Below are positions 50,381 to 58,598 of a stretch of DNA of 64,000 bases, piece by piece. A program made the translations under genes and the position numbers. How positions within the stretch are numbered: the first letter of the stretch is position 1; the number at the start of each line of letters is the position of its first letter. Under the pieces are notes generated by a model. The model was not told the DNA's origin, did no database searches, and was given only the letters and a program-made list of their open reading frames with translations. This DNA is from Paenibacillus foliorum. Its GTDB lineage: Bacteria; Bacillota; Bacilli; Paenibacillales; NBRC-103111. The stretch spans positions 62,001 through 126,000 of the forward strand of contig NZ_WHOD01000101.1 in assembly GCF_013141765.1 (NCBI RefSeq). Reading direction: 5' to 3'.

Positions 50381-51568
50381 CTAGCACGAATCCGACGAAT
50401 GGACACCGAATCCCTGTCGAAATTCCGAAGGGGTAACGCCGTACTTCTTACGGAACACTTGGGTAAAGTGGCGCATATCCTTGTAGCCGATGCGCTCAGC
50501 GATGTCGACGAGCTTTAGCTTGGGATTAGCTAACAGCAGCTTAGCTTGATCCAGCCGCAGCTGAATGACATATTCCTTGAAGCCTTGACCGGTTTTCTGC
50601 TTAAATAGCTGGCTAAAGTAAACCGGATTCAGATAGACGATAGCCGCCACCTTCTCCAGCGACAAATCCTCTTGATAGTGGCTGCGGATATACTGTTGTG
50701 CGACTTCCACTGCGCGGTCCCCGCCGTTAGCATAATGCTCGTAGATTTGCATCGTCGAAGCTTGACGCATACGCTGTACTTCCTCCGGCACGGCCTCGAA
50801 ATGCTGGATCCTCTCGGTATGCATGATCTGGAACGGCACCCTCAAATACTTAATAAGATGCGTGCGCAGCTCCGACAGCAGCACGGGCAGACTCCCCTCG
50901 TTCTGGAGGGTGATCAGACCGAGTAAGCTCTGGCTGTCATGGACGGTGACGAAACCGCAGCCGTAGCGCTCGATCAGCTCGGCCATCACGTTCTCGATGA
51001 TGAAGTTCTCAAGACGGACGGGCTTGTCGGACTCCATCTTGACCAGGATCAGGAGGAAGTGAGGATGTTGTTCAATAATCGAACGCATGTCAATACGTCC
51101 TGTATCAAGTCCAGCTGCAAAACGCTGAAATACGGCTTCCTGCAAGTATTTGCGGTTTTTCTTCAGCACTTCAGCTTCTTCAGTTAGTTCGATTTCCTTG
51201 ATGATTTCCGTGCTAAGCTTCTCAATCATCTCAGCGAGCACTTCTTTGCCGATAGGCTTAAGCAGATAATCCTTAGCCCCTAGACGAACAGCTTCCTGAG
51301 CATAAGCGAATTCGGAATATGCTGAAATGACGACCCATTTGAGATGCGGATGCCGGTGGCGGGAGACGTTCATCAGCTCCAGTCCCGTCATGCCAGGCAT
51401 TAAAATATCCGTCAATACGATATGGATGCGATGCTCATGCAGCAGCGAAATCGCTTGCTCAGCGTTCGCCGCGTGGTGAATCCGGTGCTGGGGAAAACGA
51501 TTGAGCAGCGTCCGCTGAATGCCCTCGCGGATAACCGTTTCATCATCAACGATTAGGATTTGAATCAT
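50381..51568 (-). CDS. YesN-type response regulator with AraC DNA-binding domain (module 2)
   Basis: 395 residues. Receiver domain with VDDETVIREG, phospho-acceptor Asp in IHIVLTDILMPGMTGLEL, and KPIG. A 150-residue linker domain follows. The AraC domain is DLSLEKVAAIVYLNPVYFSQ, LKLVDIAERIGYKDMRHFTQ and VTPSEFRQG. It overlaps the kinase gene by 23 bases. The final codons lie in an 18-bp tandem duplication (50355-50390) that also duplicates the stop codon. Confidence 0.94.
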   Translation of the reverse strand: MIQILIVDDETVIREGIQRTLLNRFPQHRIHHAANAEQAISLLHEHRIHIVLTDILMPGMTGLELMNVSRHRHPHLKWVVISAYSEFAYAQEAVRLGAKDYLLKPIGKEVLAEMIEKLSTEIIKEIELTEEAEVLKKNRKYLQEAVFQRFAAGLDTGRIDMRSIIEQHPHFLLILVKMESDKPVRLENFIIENVMAELIERYGCGFVTVHDSQSLLGLITLQNEGSLPVLLSELRTHLIKYLRVPFQIMHTERIQHFEAVPEEVQRMRQASTMQIYEHYANGGDRAVEVAQQYIRSHYQEDLSLEKVAAIVYLNPVYFSQLFKQKTGQGFKEYVIQLRLDQAKLLLANPKLKLVDIAERIGYKDMRHFTQVFRKKYGVTPSEFRQGFGVHSSDSC

Positions 51569-53474
51569 GCAGCCTTGGCTCCTTTCCCGGTATCGGCATG
51601 GAAATGATTACCGTTGTTCCTTCCCCAACTATACTTTGGATTTGTAGTCCGTAAGCTTCCCCGAACATTAATGCAATCCTGCGGTGTACATTGGTCAGTC
51701 CAATGCCTCTGCGCACCTTTCTTGCGGCGATACCGGCAGTATTGCCGTGGGCTGAAGTCCCGCCTATAATCTCGCCGAAGCGTAAGTTCCGGCCTGAAGG
51801 AGATTCAGCTGCTAGGGGACCGGTAGGATGTGGATACCCTGATGAAGTCAGCGCCGTATCATTAAGGAGAGAAGCCTGAATTAGGTCCAGAACCTCCTGT
51901 CGAATGCCAACGCCGTTATCTTCTATGACAATTCGCAGCTCGACATCCGTGGTCTCCGTATACACGCGCAGTAATCCTAAATGCTCGTGGAGTGGCTCAA
52001 GCCCGTATTTAATAGCATTCTCAATGATGGGCTGAATGGTCATTTTGGGCAGCGGAACATCCAGCCACTCAGAGCCCACTTCAATCTCTGTCCGCACCCT
52101 TCCTTCCAGACGATTCCCAATAATGGTCATATAATGCTGCATTTGCTCGAGTTCCTGCCGCAGTGTCGTCTTCGAGGCTTCCTCCCAATCACTGCTGTAG
52201 CGGAACATATGCGACAAAGCCAAGATCACCCGCCCTAACCTGTCATTTTCCCGCTCATCAAGCATCCAGTAAATCATGTCGAGCGTGTTGTAAAGAAAAT
52301 GCGGGTTCACCTGAGACTGCAGCGCTTGCAGCTCCGCGTTCTTTTCGCTGATGGAAGCCATAGTTATCCGTTCGATCAGTTCATCCATTCTATGCACCAT
52401 TCGGTTGAAAGAAGCTACAAGAACATTGATTTCATCGAATGACCTTACGTTCACTAAGCCCTTGAAATTCCCCATCTCTACCTGCCTCATCTCGCGAATG
52501 AGCAGCTTGAGCGGCGAGGACATACTGCGGGAAACTATCGTAGCCAATACTGTCGAGCCAATCACAAGTACTATAATTACGAGAAAGAGATAGTCCCTTG
52601 TCTCTATGACCTCCGCATTGATGTCCTCTTTGGGTGTAAGACCGAACACAGTCCAGTCCGACAGCTTAGCTTTGGCCGCTACAATCAGCTGATCCGTCCG
52701 ATTGTCGATAACAATATGGTCCGCCTGCGGGCGTGGTAGACCACTGAAGGAAGGCAGCTTAATCTGATCCTTCTCCGTGGAAGCGATCATTCTATCTGCA
52801 CTGTCAACGATATACACCCGACTGTTCGGACTGATCGTCACATTGGAAAGTGCATCCAATATCGGTCCAGGATTCGTCTCGATCAGCATGACACCAATCA
52901 TACGATGGTCGGTCAGATCGTACAGCTTGCGCCCGAATACGAACACAGGGTCCTCACTGAACCGGTTGATAACCGAGCCCGGAAAGATGCCGAGCCAGAC
53001 CATCTCGCCCGAAGAATCAACAAGCTTCTGATACCAGGGGGAACTGGAATAGTTGGCATCCAAGACCCCTGCAAAGCGCCGCTCATAGCTGTAGTTTTTG
53101 CCTGCGTTGGTAATGATGTGGATGCCGACGATATCATCCCGTGAATAATAGATGGCGCCAATTATATTAGTAATCGTTCTTTCGTTAATGAAGCTAATGT
53201 CCGGGTCCTTGTTCGCATCGCGGCTCTCAATCAACCGCAGCATTTCGTAGTTGCTGTTCAGCGCTTTGGTTACGCTATCATAGCCTTGCAGCAAGAGATC
53301 GAACAGGCCGACGGTTTGAGAAATGTTTTTTTCAGCCAAATCGTTGATTTTCCCATGAATGATTTCCGTCGTTTTCTGGTAATACAAGAAGCTCACAATG
53401 AACAGCAAGACCAGCATGCAAGTCAGGAATAGTAGAAATAAGCGATTATGAATGGAATTCAGTCCGCGTGTCAC
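51546..53474 (-). CDS. YesM-type sensor histidine kinase (module 2)
   Basis: About 642 residues from the GTG at 53474 (GGGG at 8 nt); an ATG seven codons upstream lacks a site. It has an N-terminal helix (LFLLFLTCMLVLLFIVSFLY), an extracellular sensor of about 250 residues (dCache-like), a second helix (DYLFLVIIVLVIGSTVLATI), and a HAMP domain. The His block is QSQVNPHFLYNTLDMIYWML. HATPase boxes are PIIENAIKYGL and EDNGVGI. Between these and the last G box is an unusual insertion rich in Ser, Gly and Pro (TSSGYPHPTGPLAAESPSGR). It pairs with the next gene. Confidence 0.93.
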   Translation of the reverse strand: MTRGLNSIHNRLFLLFLTCMLVLLFIVSFLYYQKTTEIIHGKINDLAEKNISQTVGLFDLLLQGYDSVTKALNSNYEMLRLIESRDANKDPDISFINERTITNIIGAIYYSRDDIVGIHIITNAGKNYSYERRFAGVLDANYSSSPWYQKLVDSSGEMVWLGIFPGSVINRFSEDPVFVFGRKLYDLTDHRMIGVMLIETNPGPILDALSNVTISPNSRVYIVDSADRMIASTEKDQIKLPSFSGLPRPQADHIVIDNRTDQLIVAAKAKLSDWTVFGLTPKEDINAEVIETRDYLFLVIIVLVIGSTVLATIVSRSMSSPLKLLIREMRQVEMGNFKGLVNVRSFDEINVLVASFNRMVHRMDELIERITMASISEKNAELQALQSQVNPHFLYNTLDMIYWMLDERENDRLGRVILALSHMFRYSSDWEEASKTTLRQELEQMQHYMTIIGNRLEGRVRTEIEVGSEWLDVPLPKMTIQPIIENAIKYGLEPLHEHLGLLRVYTETTDVELRIVIEDNGVGIRQEVLDLIQASLLNDTALTSSGYPHPTGPLAAESPSGRNLRFGEIIGGTSAHGNTAGIAARKVRRGIGLTNVHRRIALMFGEAYGLQIQSIVGEGTTVIISMPIPGKEPRLHDSNPNR

Positions 53475-53545
53475 ATCGTGATCCCCTTTCGTCATGCTCT
53501 ATACGATATTTTATCATAGAGAACAAAAAAAGGGAGGGCGGCAAA

Positions 53546-54427
53546 TTAACCTTTCACCGCTCCCGCTACCATCCCTTTTGTAATTTTGTCAGCTAACAGA
53601 AAATAGATGATGATGACCGGCAGCGCCCCCAGCACAAGAAATGCACCAATCGCTCCATAGCTGACCGAATACTGGCTGACGAAGCTATTCACACCGAACG
53701 GCAGGGTCTTCAGCCTCTCCGACGATATGAATGTAGCAGCCAGAATATATTCGTTCCAAATGTTAATGAAGGTCAGAATGCTTACCGTCATCATCGGAGG
53801 CACCGAGATCGGCAGCAGGATGTTTAGGAAAATGCGCAGCACCCCTGCGCCATCCATGATGGCCGATTCTTCGATCTCATTGGGTATCGACTTCATAAAC
53901 CCGCTCAAAATGAAGATCGCAATCGGGGTCTGGAAAGCGATATACGGCAGAATGAGCGACAGATGAGTGTTGAGAATATTCAAGTTCTTGAAGATGATCA
54001 TTAACGGCAGCAGAGTCGCTTGCAGCGGGATCATCAATCCGATGAGAAAAATGACCATAACCGCCTGACCATACTTCCAGCGGAACCGGCTAATTGCGAA
54101 CGATGCCAGCGAGCTGAGCAGCAGCACTCCTGCCAGTGTAACGGTGGTCACGAACAGGCTATTTTTCAGATATAGGAAATAATGTCCCGACTCAATGGCA
54201 TCCGTAAAATTTTTCCACTGCGGAGAAGCCGGCAGGGCGAAGAATGCGCCTGACAGAATCTCCTCATTGCTTTTCATCGAGTAGAGAAAAAGCCAGAGCA
54301 GGGGGTATATCTGAGTTACGACGAGTATGGACAAGAAGAGCAGAACAATAACCTTCACGAAAGAGAGGCGCTTGCGGCTCACTCTGATGGCCGGTTGTAC
54401 AGAAGCGGTGCCTGGCGCTGCCTGCAT
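53546..54427 (-). CDS. sugar ABC transporter permease, MalG type (module 2)
   Basis: About 293 residues from the ATG at 54427 (four codons inside the longest frame). Six membrane helices, EAA loop EESAIMDGAGVLRIFLNILLP, C-terminal ITKGMVAGAVKG. Carbohydrate-uptake-1 family. Follows its partner permease by about 20 bases. No ATPase gene is encoded. Confidence 0.93.
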   Translation of the reverse strand: MQAAPGTASVQPAIRVSRKRLSFVKVIVLLFLSILVVTQIYPLLWLFLYSMKSNEEILSGAFFALPASPQWKNFTDAIESGHYFLYLKNSLFVTTVTLAGVLLLSSLASFAISRFRWKYGQAVMVIFLIGLMIPLQATLLPLMIIFKNLNILNTHLSLILPYIAFQTPIAIFILSGFMKSIPNEIEESAIMDGAGVLRIFLNILLPISVPPMMTVSILTFINIWNEYILAATFISSERLKTLPFGVNSFVSQYSVSYGAIGAFLVLGALPVIIIYFLLADKITKGMVAGAVKG

Positions 54428-54446
54428 GATTAATAACACTCCCCTC

Positions 54447-55337
54447 TTACGAGAATTTGTTTTCCAATCGGGTGAATATTGTATTGATGAAAACGGTAGA
54501 AATCAGGCACAATACGACCAGAAAGACCGCGACGGCGCTACCGTAGCCGTATTTCATCGATAGGAACGACATGTTATACATGTGCGTTGAGATCACATCC
54601 GTTGCATGCGCGGGTCCGCCTCCCGTCATGACCATCACCATATCGAAGGCTTGCAGGGAGCCGATGAAGGCAAGAACGATCGAGATTTTGAAGATTGGGA
54701 TATTCATAGGGAACGTAATGTGCCAATCTGCCTTCAGCCCCTCGGCTCCATCGATGCGGGCCGCTTCATAAATATCGGCCGGAATATTCTGAATGCCGGT
54801 GAACTGAATCAGCGTATGATAGCCCAAATACTGCCACAAGGCAACGAAGTAGAGTGCGTTCATAGCTATAGCAGGTTCCGTGAGCCACGATCTTGTCCAA
54901 CTATGCAGATTCAGCATATCCAGCACCTGGTTCAGCATTCCGCCCATAGCAGCGGGATTATAGATTGTCTTCCACAGCTGGCCAATGATGACTACCGACA
55001 GGATTACCGGCAGGAAATAGCTGGCGACCCAAAAATTCGGCTTCTTAATGAATCGGTTGAGCAGAATGGCCACGAATAGGGCAACCGGTATCTCTGCCAT
55101 AGAAAACACGGCAAACATCAGCGTTCGGCGCACGGAAGGCCAGAATACCGGGTCCGCAGACAACAAAGTACGAAAATTTTCCAAGCCTACGAACTTGGAC
55201 TCGCCAATCCCGTTCCAATCCAGCAAGCCGCTGTACAAGGATACGAGGATTGGAACGAACACAAGGCTTATATAGATCAACAAGCATGGCAGCACGAATG
55301 CGGCTATCGTCCATTTGGAGACTCGCAGTACCTTCAC
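54447..55337 (-). CDS. sugar ABC transporter permease, MalF type (module 2)
   Basis: 296 residues from a GTG at 55337 with GGAGG 9 nt upstream. Six membrane helices (LPCLLIYISLVFVPILVSLY). EAA loop YEAARIDGAEGLKADWHITF. MVMTGGGPAHATDV is a family hallmark. Works with the MalG-type permease downstream and the lipoprotein upstream. Confidence 0.93.
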   Translation of the reverse strand: MKVLRVSKWTIAAFVLPCLLIYISLVFVPILVSLYSGLLDWNGIGESKFVGLENFRTLLSADPVFWPSVRRTLMFAVFSMAEIPVALFVAILLNRFIKKPNFWVASYFLPVILSVVIIGQLWKTIYNPAAMGGMLNQVLDMLNLHSWTRSWLTEPAIAMNALYFVALWQYLGYHTLIQFTGIQNIPADIYEAARIDGAEGLKADWHITFPMNIPIFKISIVLAFIGSLQAFDMVMVMTGGGPAHATDVISTHMYNMSFLSMKYGYGSAVAVFLVVLCLISTVFINTIFTRLENKFS

Positions 55338-55425
55338 TTTGTTTGGCCTCCTTCCTTATGAATTGCAATCGGAACTTACCTCCTCACCTCATAGGCAGAA
55401 GATAAATTCCGATTCGACTGCAGGT

Positions 55426-56781
55426 TTATTTTTTGTTGGATTCGTAGGCAGTTTGATGCTCTTTGGCAACATCCGCAGGTACTTTCTTTTGCACGAACAA
55501 GTTCTGAATGCTGCTTAAATGACCTTGTGCCGTTCCCGGATTCATCGTGTTATCGAAGGCCAGATCGCCGCCCTTCACTTGCTTGAAGAGACCTAGCACC
55601 TCCATGGCCATTTCGGAATAACCGGCTGCCTTGAAGTCTCCATCGACCTTCTGTGCCAAGCCGACTGCGCCCTTCACGGCGAATGCTTCCTTCGGAAAGT
55701 TCAACATGAAGTAGTTGAGGAACTCCTTCGTTTCCTTGAGATGCTTGCTGTTGGCAGAGATTGCGAATCCGCTGCCCGGAGCAAGCATGAACTCATCTGG
55801 ATTCCCTTTGCCATTAACCGTTGGGAACTTGAACACGCCTACCTTGCCGTTAACCGACGAGGTTTCGATACCGCCGGTAGCCCAACTGCCCATAAAGTAC
55901 ATGGCGGCTTTACCAGTTTTGAACAGGTTCTCGCCTGCATTATAGTCGAAGGAGGTGGCCCCTTCCTGGAAAGCTCCCGCTTGGATCAGATTCTGGAAGC
56001 TGGTTACTGCATCAGTGAAAACAGGGTCTTGGAAGGTCTTCTTGCCATCCACGACATCCTTCAGAAAGCCGGGGCCGCTATTGGTGCGAAGCAGGACGTT
56101 CATGAACAGGAAGGAACCGGTCCAAGAATCCTTTTCCCCTATCGCCATCGGCTGGATGCCTTTATCCTTCAGCTTCTTCACCGTATCAACCATCTCTTCG
56201 AAGGTTTTAGGTACCTCGACGCCTGCTTGCTTGAACAGCTCCTTGTTATAGTAAACGACCGCGATGTTGTTGCCGTCAGGCAGTGCGTAAAGATTGTTGT
56301 TGAACGTATACCAATCTAGAATGCCGCTCTGGAACGTGTCCTTCAGGCCGTTCTGTGCCACCATGTCGTTCAGCGGGGCAAACAGTCCCGCATCGACGAA
56401 CGGCTTCATCTGAGCCGATGGGTTAACAATAGTAATGTCAGGTACTTCCTTAGACGCTGCTTGTGTTTTGAGCTTCAGCTTTTGCTGGTCTGTATTTAGC
56501 GAGTCCAGCTCAATCTTGATATTCGGATTTTTCGATTGATAATCGTTCACAATTTTCTTCAACATCCCATTCTTTGGATCGGTTGGATCGGGATAGATGT
56601 TCTGAAACGTGATGGTGATGTTCTCAGCCTTCTTCTCCTGCACCCCGCCGCCGCTTGCCGGAGTGGCTGCTGGCGTACTGCTGCCGGTTTTCCCGTCTCC
56701 CGCTCCTGCTCCGCATGCGCTAAGGCTGATCGCAAGTGAGCTTGCAAGAACTGCTTGAAATGCTATATGCTTCTTTTTCAT
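55426..56781 (-). CDS. extracellular sugar-binding lipoprotein (module 2)
   Basis: 451 residues. Lipoprotein signal IAFQAVLASSLAISLSACGA, lipidated Cys 23, then a Gly/Ser/Pro/Ala linker. Family 1 solute-binding layout (ITITFQNIYPDPTDPKNGML; NNLYALPDGNNIAVVYYNKE; GKAAMYFMGSWATGGIETSS). First gene of module 2 with GAGGGGGAT ahead of the ATG. A cre-like word lies 50 bases upstream. Confidence 0.94.
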   Translation of the reverse strand: MKKKHIAFQAVLASSLAISLSACGAGAGDGKTGSSTPAATPASGGGVQEKKAENITITFQNIYPDPTDPKNGMLKKIVNDYQSKNPNIKIELDSLNTDQQKLKLKTQAASKEVPDITIVNPSAQMKPFVDAGLFAPLNDMVAQNGLKDTFQSGILDWYTFNNNLYALPDGNNIAVVYYNKELFKQAGVEVPKTFEEMVDTVKKLKDKGIQPMAIGEKDSWTGSFLFMNVLLRTNSGPGFLKDVVDGKKTFQDPVFTDAVTSFQNLIQAGAFQEGATSFDYNAGENLFKTGKAAMYFMGSWATGGIETSSVNGKVGVFKFPTVNGKGNPDEFMLAPGSGFAISANSKHLKETKEFLNYFMLNFPKEAFAVKGAVGLAQKVDGDFKAAGYSEMAMEVLGLFKQVKGGDLAFDNTMNPGTAQGHLSSIQNLFVQKKVPADVAKEHQTAYESNKK

Positions 56782-56831
56782 TGTTTATCCCCCTCGTTTG
56801 TTTACTGGAATATATTCATTATCACTTTTTA

Positions 56832-56845
56832 TGGTAACCCTTACA
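56832..56845. promoter_or_regulatory. cre-like catabolite-control site
   Basis: The minus strand reads TGTAAGGGTTACCA, one mismatch (central C to G) from the consensus TGWAARCGYTWNCW, about 50 bases before the module 2 lipoprotein start. Confidence 0.5.
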
Positions 56846-56937
56846 ATGTGTGAAATATAGAAATAAGGTTTGGTTTTTATAGATAATATATATTAAGTTT
56901 TTACCATATTTGATATTGGATTTTTAATCAGGAATGC

Positions 56938-56972
56938 ACAACAAAAAGGCAACCGGAATCCCGATTGCCCTT
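56938..56972 (-). terminator. terminator of module 3
   Basis: GGCAACCGG (56948-56956) pairs with CCGATTGCC (56961-56969), with one pair that is G-U in minus-strand RNA; TTTTTGTTG follows. It lies just past the module 3 response-regulator stop. Confidence 0.85.
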
Positions 56973-56976
56973 TGAT

Positions 56977-58581
56977 TCAATGAACGTTATTTTTATAATC
57001 AGTTGGTGAGAACCCGGTATACTTCTTGAAGCATTGACTGAAATATTGAGGATTGCTGTACCCGACTTTCTCCGCTACCTCATAGGATTTCAAACCGCTT
57101 ATTCGAAGCAATTCGGTGGCTGCTTTCATGCGAATCTGCAACAGAAAATCACTGAAGGTAATATTCTTCTCCTTCTTGAAAAGAATACTCAAATAAGTCG
57201 GACTGATATGTACGAAGCGAGCGACCTCTTGAAGCGATAGCCCTTCTGTTGAATAATGGCTCTCGATATAGTCGATTGCGTTATGAACCATACTTTTGGT
57301 TTGAATCTCGCGTTGGCGGTTCGTAATGTCTATGAATCGGTCCGTCAATTGACGAATGGAATCGAAGATCTCTTGAACGGTCTGAAACCGTTCTAGCTCA
57401 TTATAGTAAGTGTGGAAGGATTCAAGACTATCCTTGAACTTCACATTTCGCTTCACCATCTCTTCCAACTCTTTGTACATAAGAAGACTTATCTCAATTC
57501 CGATCAACCGGACTTGCACCAATGACACGAATTTTATTTCGAGCACCTTTTGTTCGATGTTATCCAGTATATCATGGGCTTCTCGTACCAACCCAAGCTT
57601 TACTTTCATAACAAGCTCGTTCTCTATTCCGTTTAATAGGATTTCCGTTGAGCATGTGGGAGGAAGGCCCGTGTCGCCAACTGTTAACACCCTGTTCGTG
57701 CCAATCATATGCCGAAATTCAATAGCCGCCTTCGCGTCACGGTAAGACCGAGAAATGTCACCAGGATTGTCATAAGTAAAACCGATACCGACTGTGACCG
57801 TGGTTTTTAAATATTTTTCTACGTTAACTCGAATCGTCTCTGCGATTTGTAATGTGATCTGCTCAATCAGATCCTGTTCTCCATTTCCATAATAAATGAT
57901 GACAATCTCCCCATCTTCCGAATCGAAAACAATTCCCTTATAATCTCTGAGCACCGTTTCTTCGGCAACGTTCAATATGCAGTATTTCAGCATTTCTTTA
58001 CCAAAGCGGTTCTGATAATCAGGGTAGCTATAATCGTCAGCTGTTAATAAAATAACAACATATTTCGCTCTTGGCAGCCTAAAATTCAGAAACTCGCTAT
58101 GGGAACGAATTTCATCCTCAGATAAGTTCTCTTTAATTAACTTTTCCAAAAATCTTTGTCGCAGCAGCGGCATGCCTTCAATGACCTTGCGCTTCATTTC
58201 GTTCTCATATTCAAGCTCAGCCATCGCTCTTTTCGCCGTATCCAATAGTTGCTTTGTATCGACAGGCTTCAATAAATAATCGAAAACCTTTAATTTCAGC
58301 GCCCGATGCGCAAGCTCAAACTCATCAAAGCTGGTCAACATAATAATTTTCATATCCGGGAACCTCTCTTTAACAGCCTCCGTCAATTGAAAACCATCCA
58401 TAAAGGGCATTCGGATATCCGTTAGTAGGAGATTGGGCCGCATTTCAGCTATCAAACTCAAGGCTTCCTCACCATCTCTAGCCGAACCGACGAGTGTAAA
58501 TCCGTTCTGTTCCCAAGGGATCGTACGTGATAAGCCTTTTCGAATAATGCTGTCGTCATCCACGATTACAACTTTCATCAT
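56977..58581 (-). CDS. YesN-type response regulator with AraC DNA-binding domain (module 3)
   Basis: 534 residues, at the long end for this family. Receiver domain with VIVDDDSIIRKGLSRTI, phospho-acceptor Asp in MRPNLLLTDIRMPFMDGFQL, KPVD. A central domain of about 280 residues follows (includes VTVGIGFTYDNPGDISRSYR, a degenerate nucleotide-cyclase-like word often seen in long YesN regulators). The AraC domain is LSLQEVARFVHISPTYLSIL, SYEVAEKVGYSNPQYFSQCF and FSPTDYKN. It is the last gene of module 3. Confidence 0.94.
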   Translation of the reverse strand: MMKVVIVDDDSIIRKGLSRTIPWEQNGFTLVGSARDGEEALSLIAEMRPNLLLTDIRMPFMDGFQLTEAVKERFPDMKIIMLTSFDEFELAHRALKLKVFDYLLKPVDTKQLLDTAKRAMAELEYENEMKRKVIEGMPLLRQRFLEKLIKENLSEDEIRSHSEFLNFRLPRAKYVVILLTADDYSYPDYQNRFGKEMLKYCILNVAEETVLRDYKGIVFDSEDGEIVIIYYGNGEQDLIEQITLQIAETIRVNVEKYLKTTVTVGIGFTYDNPGDISRSYRDAKAAIEFRHMIGTNRVLTVGDTGLPPTCSTEILLNGIENELVMKVKLGLVREAHDILDNIEQKVLEIKFVSLVQVRLIGIEISLLMYKELEEMVKRNVKFKDSLESFHTYYNELERFQTVQEIFDSIRQLTDRFIDITNRQREIQTKSMVHNAIDYIESHYSTEGLSLQEVARFVHISPTYLSILFKKEKNITFSDFLLQIRMKAATELLRISGLKSYEVAEKVGYSNPQYFSQCFKKYTGFSPTDYKNNVH

Positions 58582-58598
58582 CAGAGCCCCCCGTCTTG

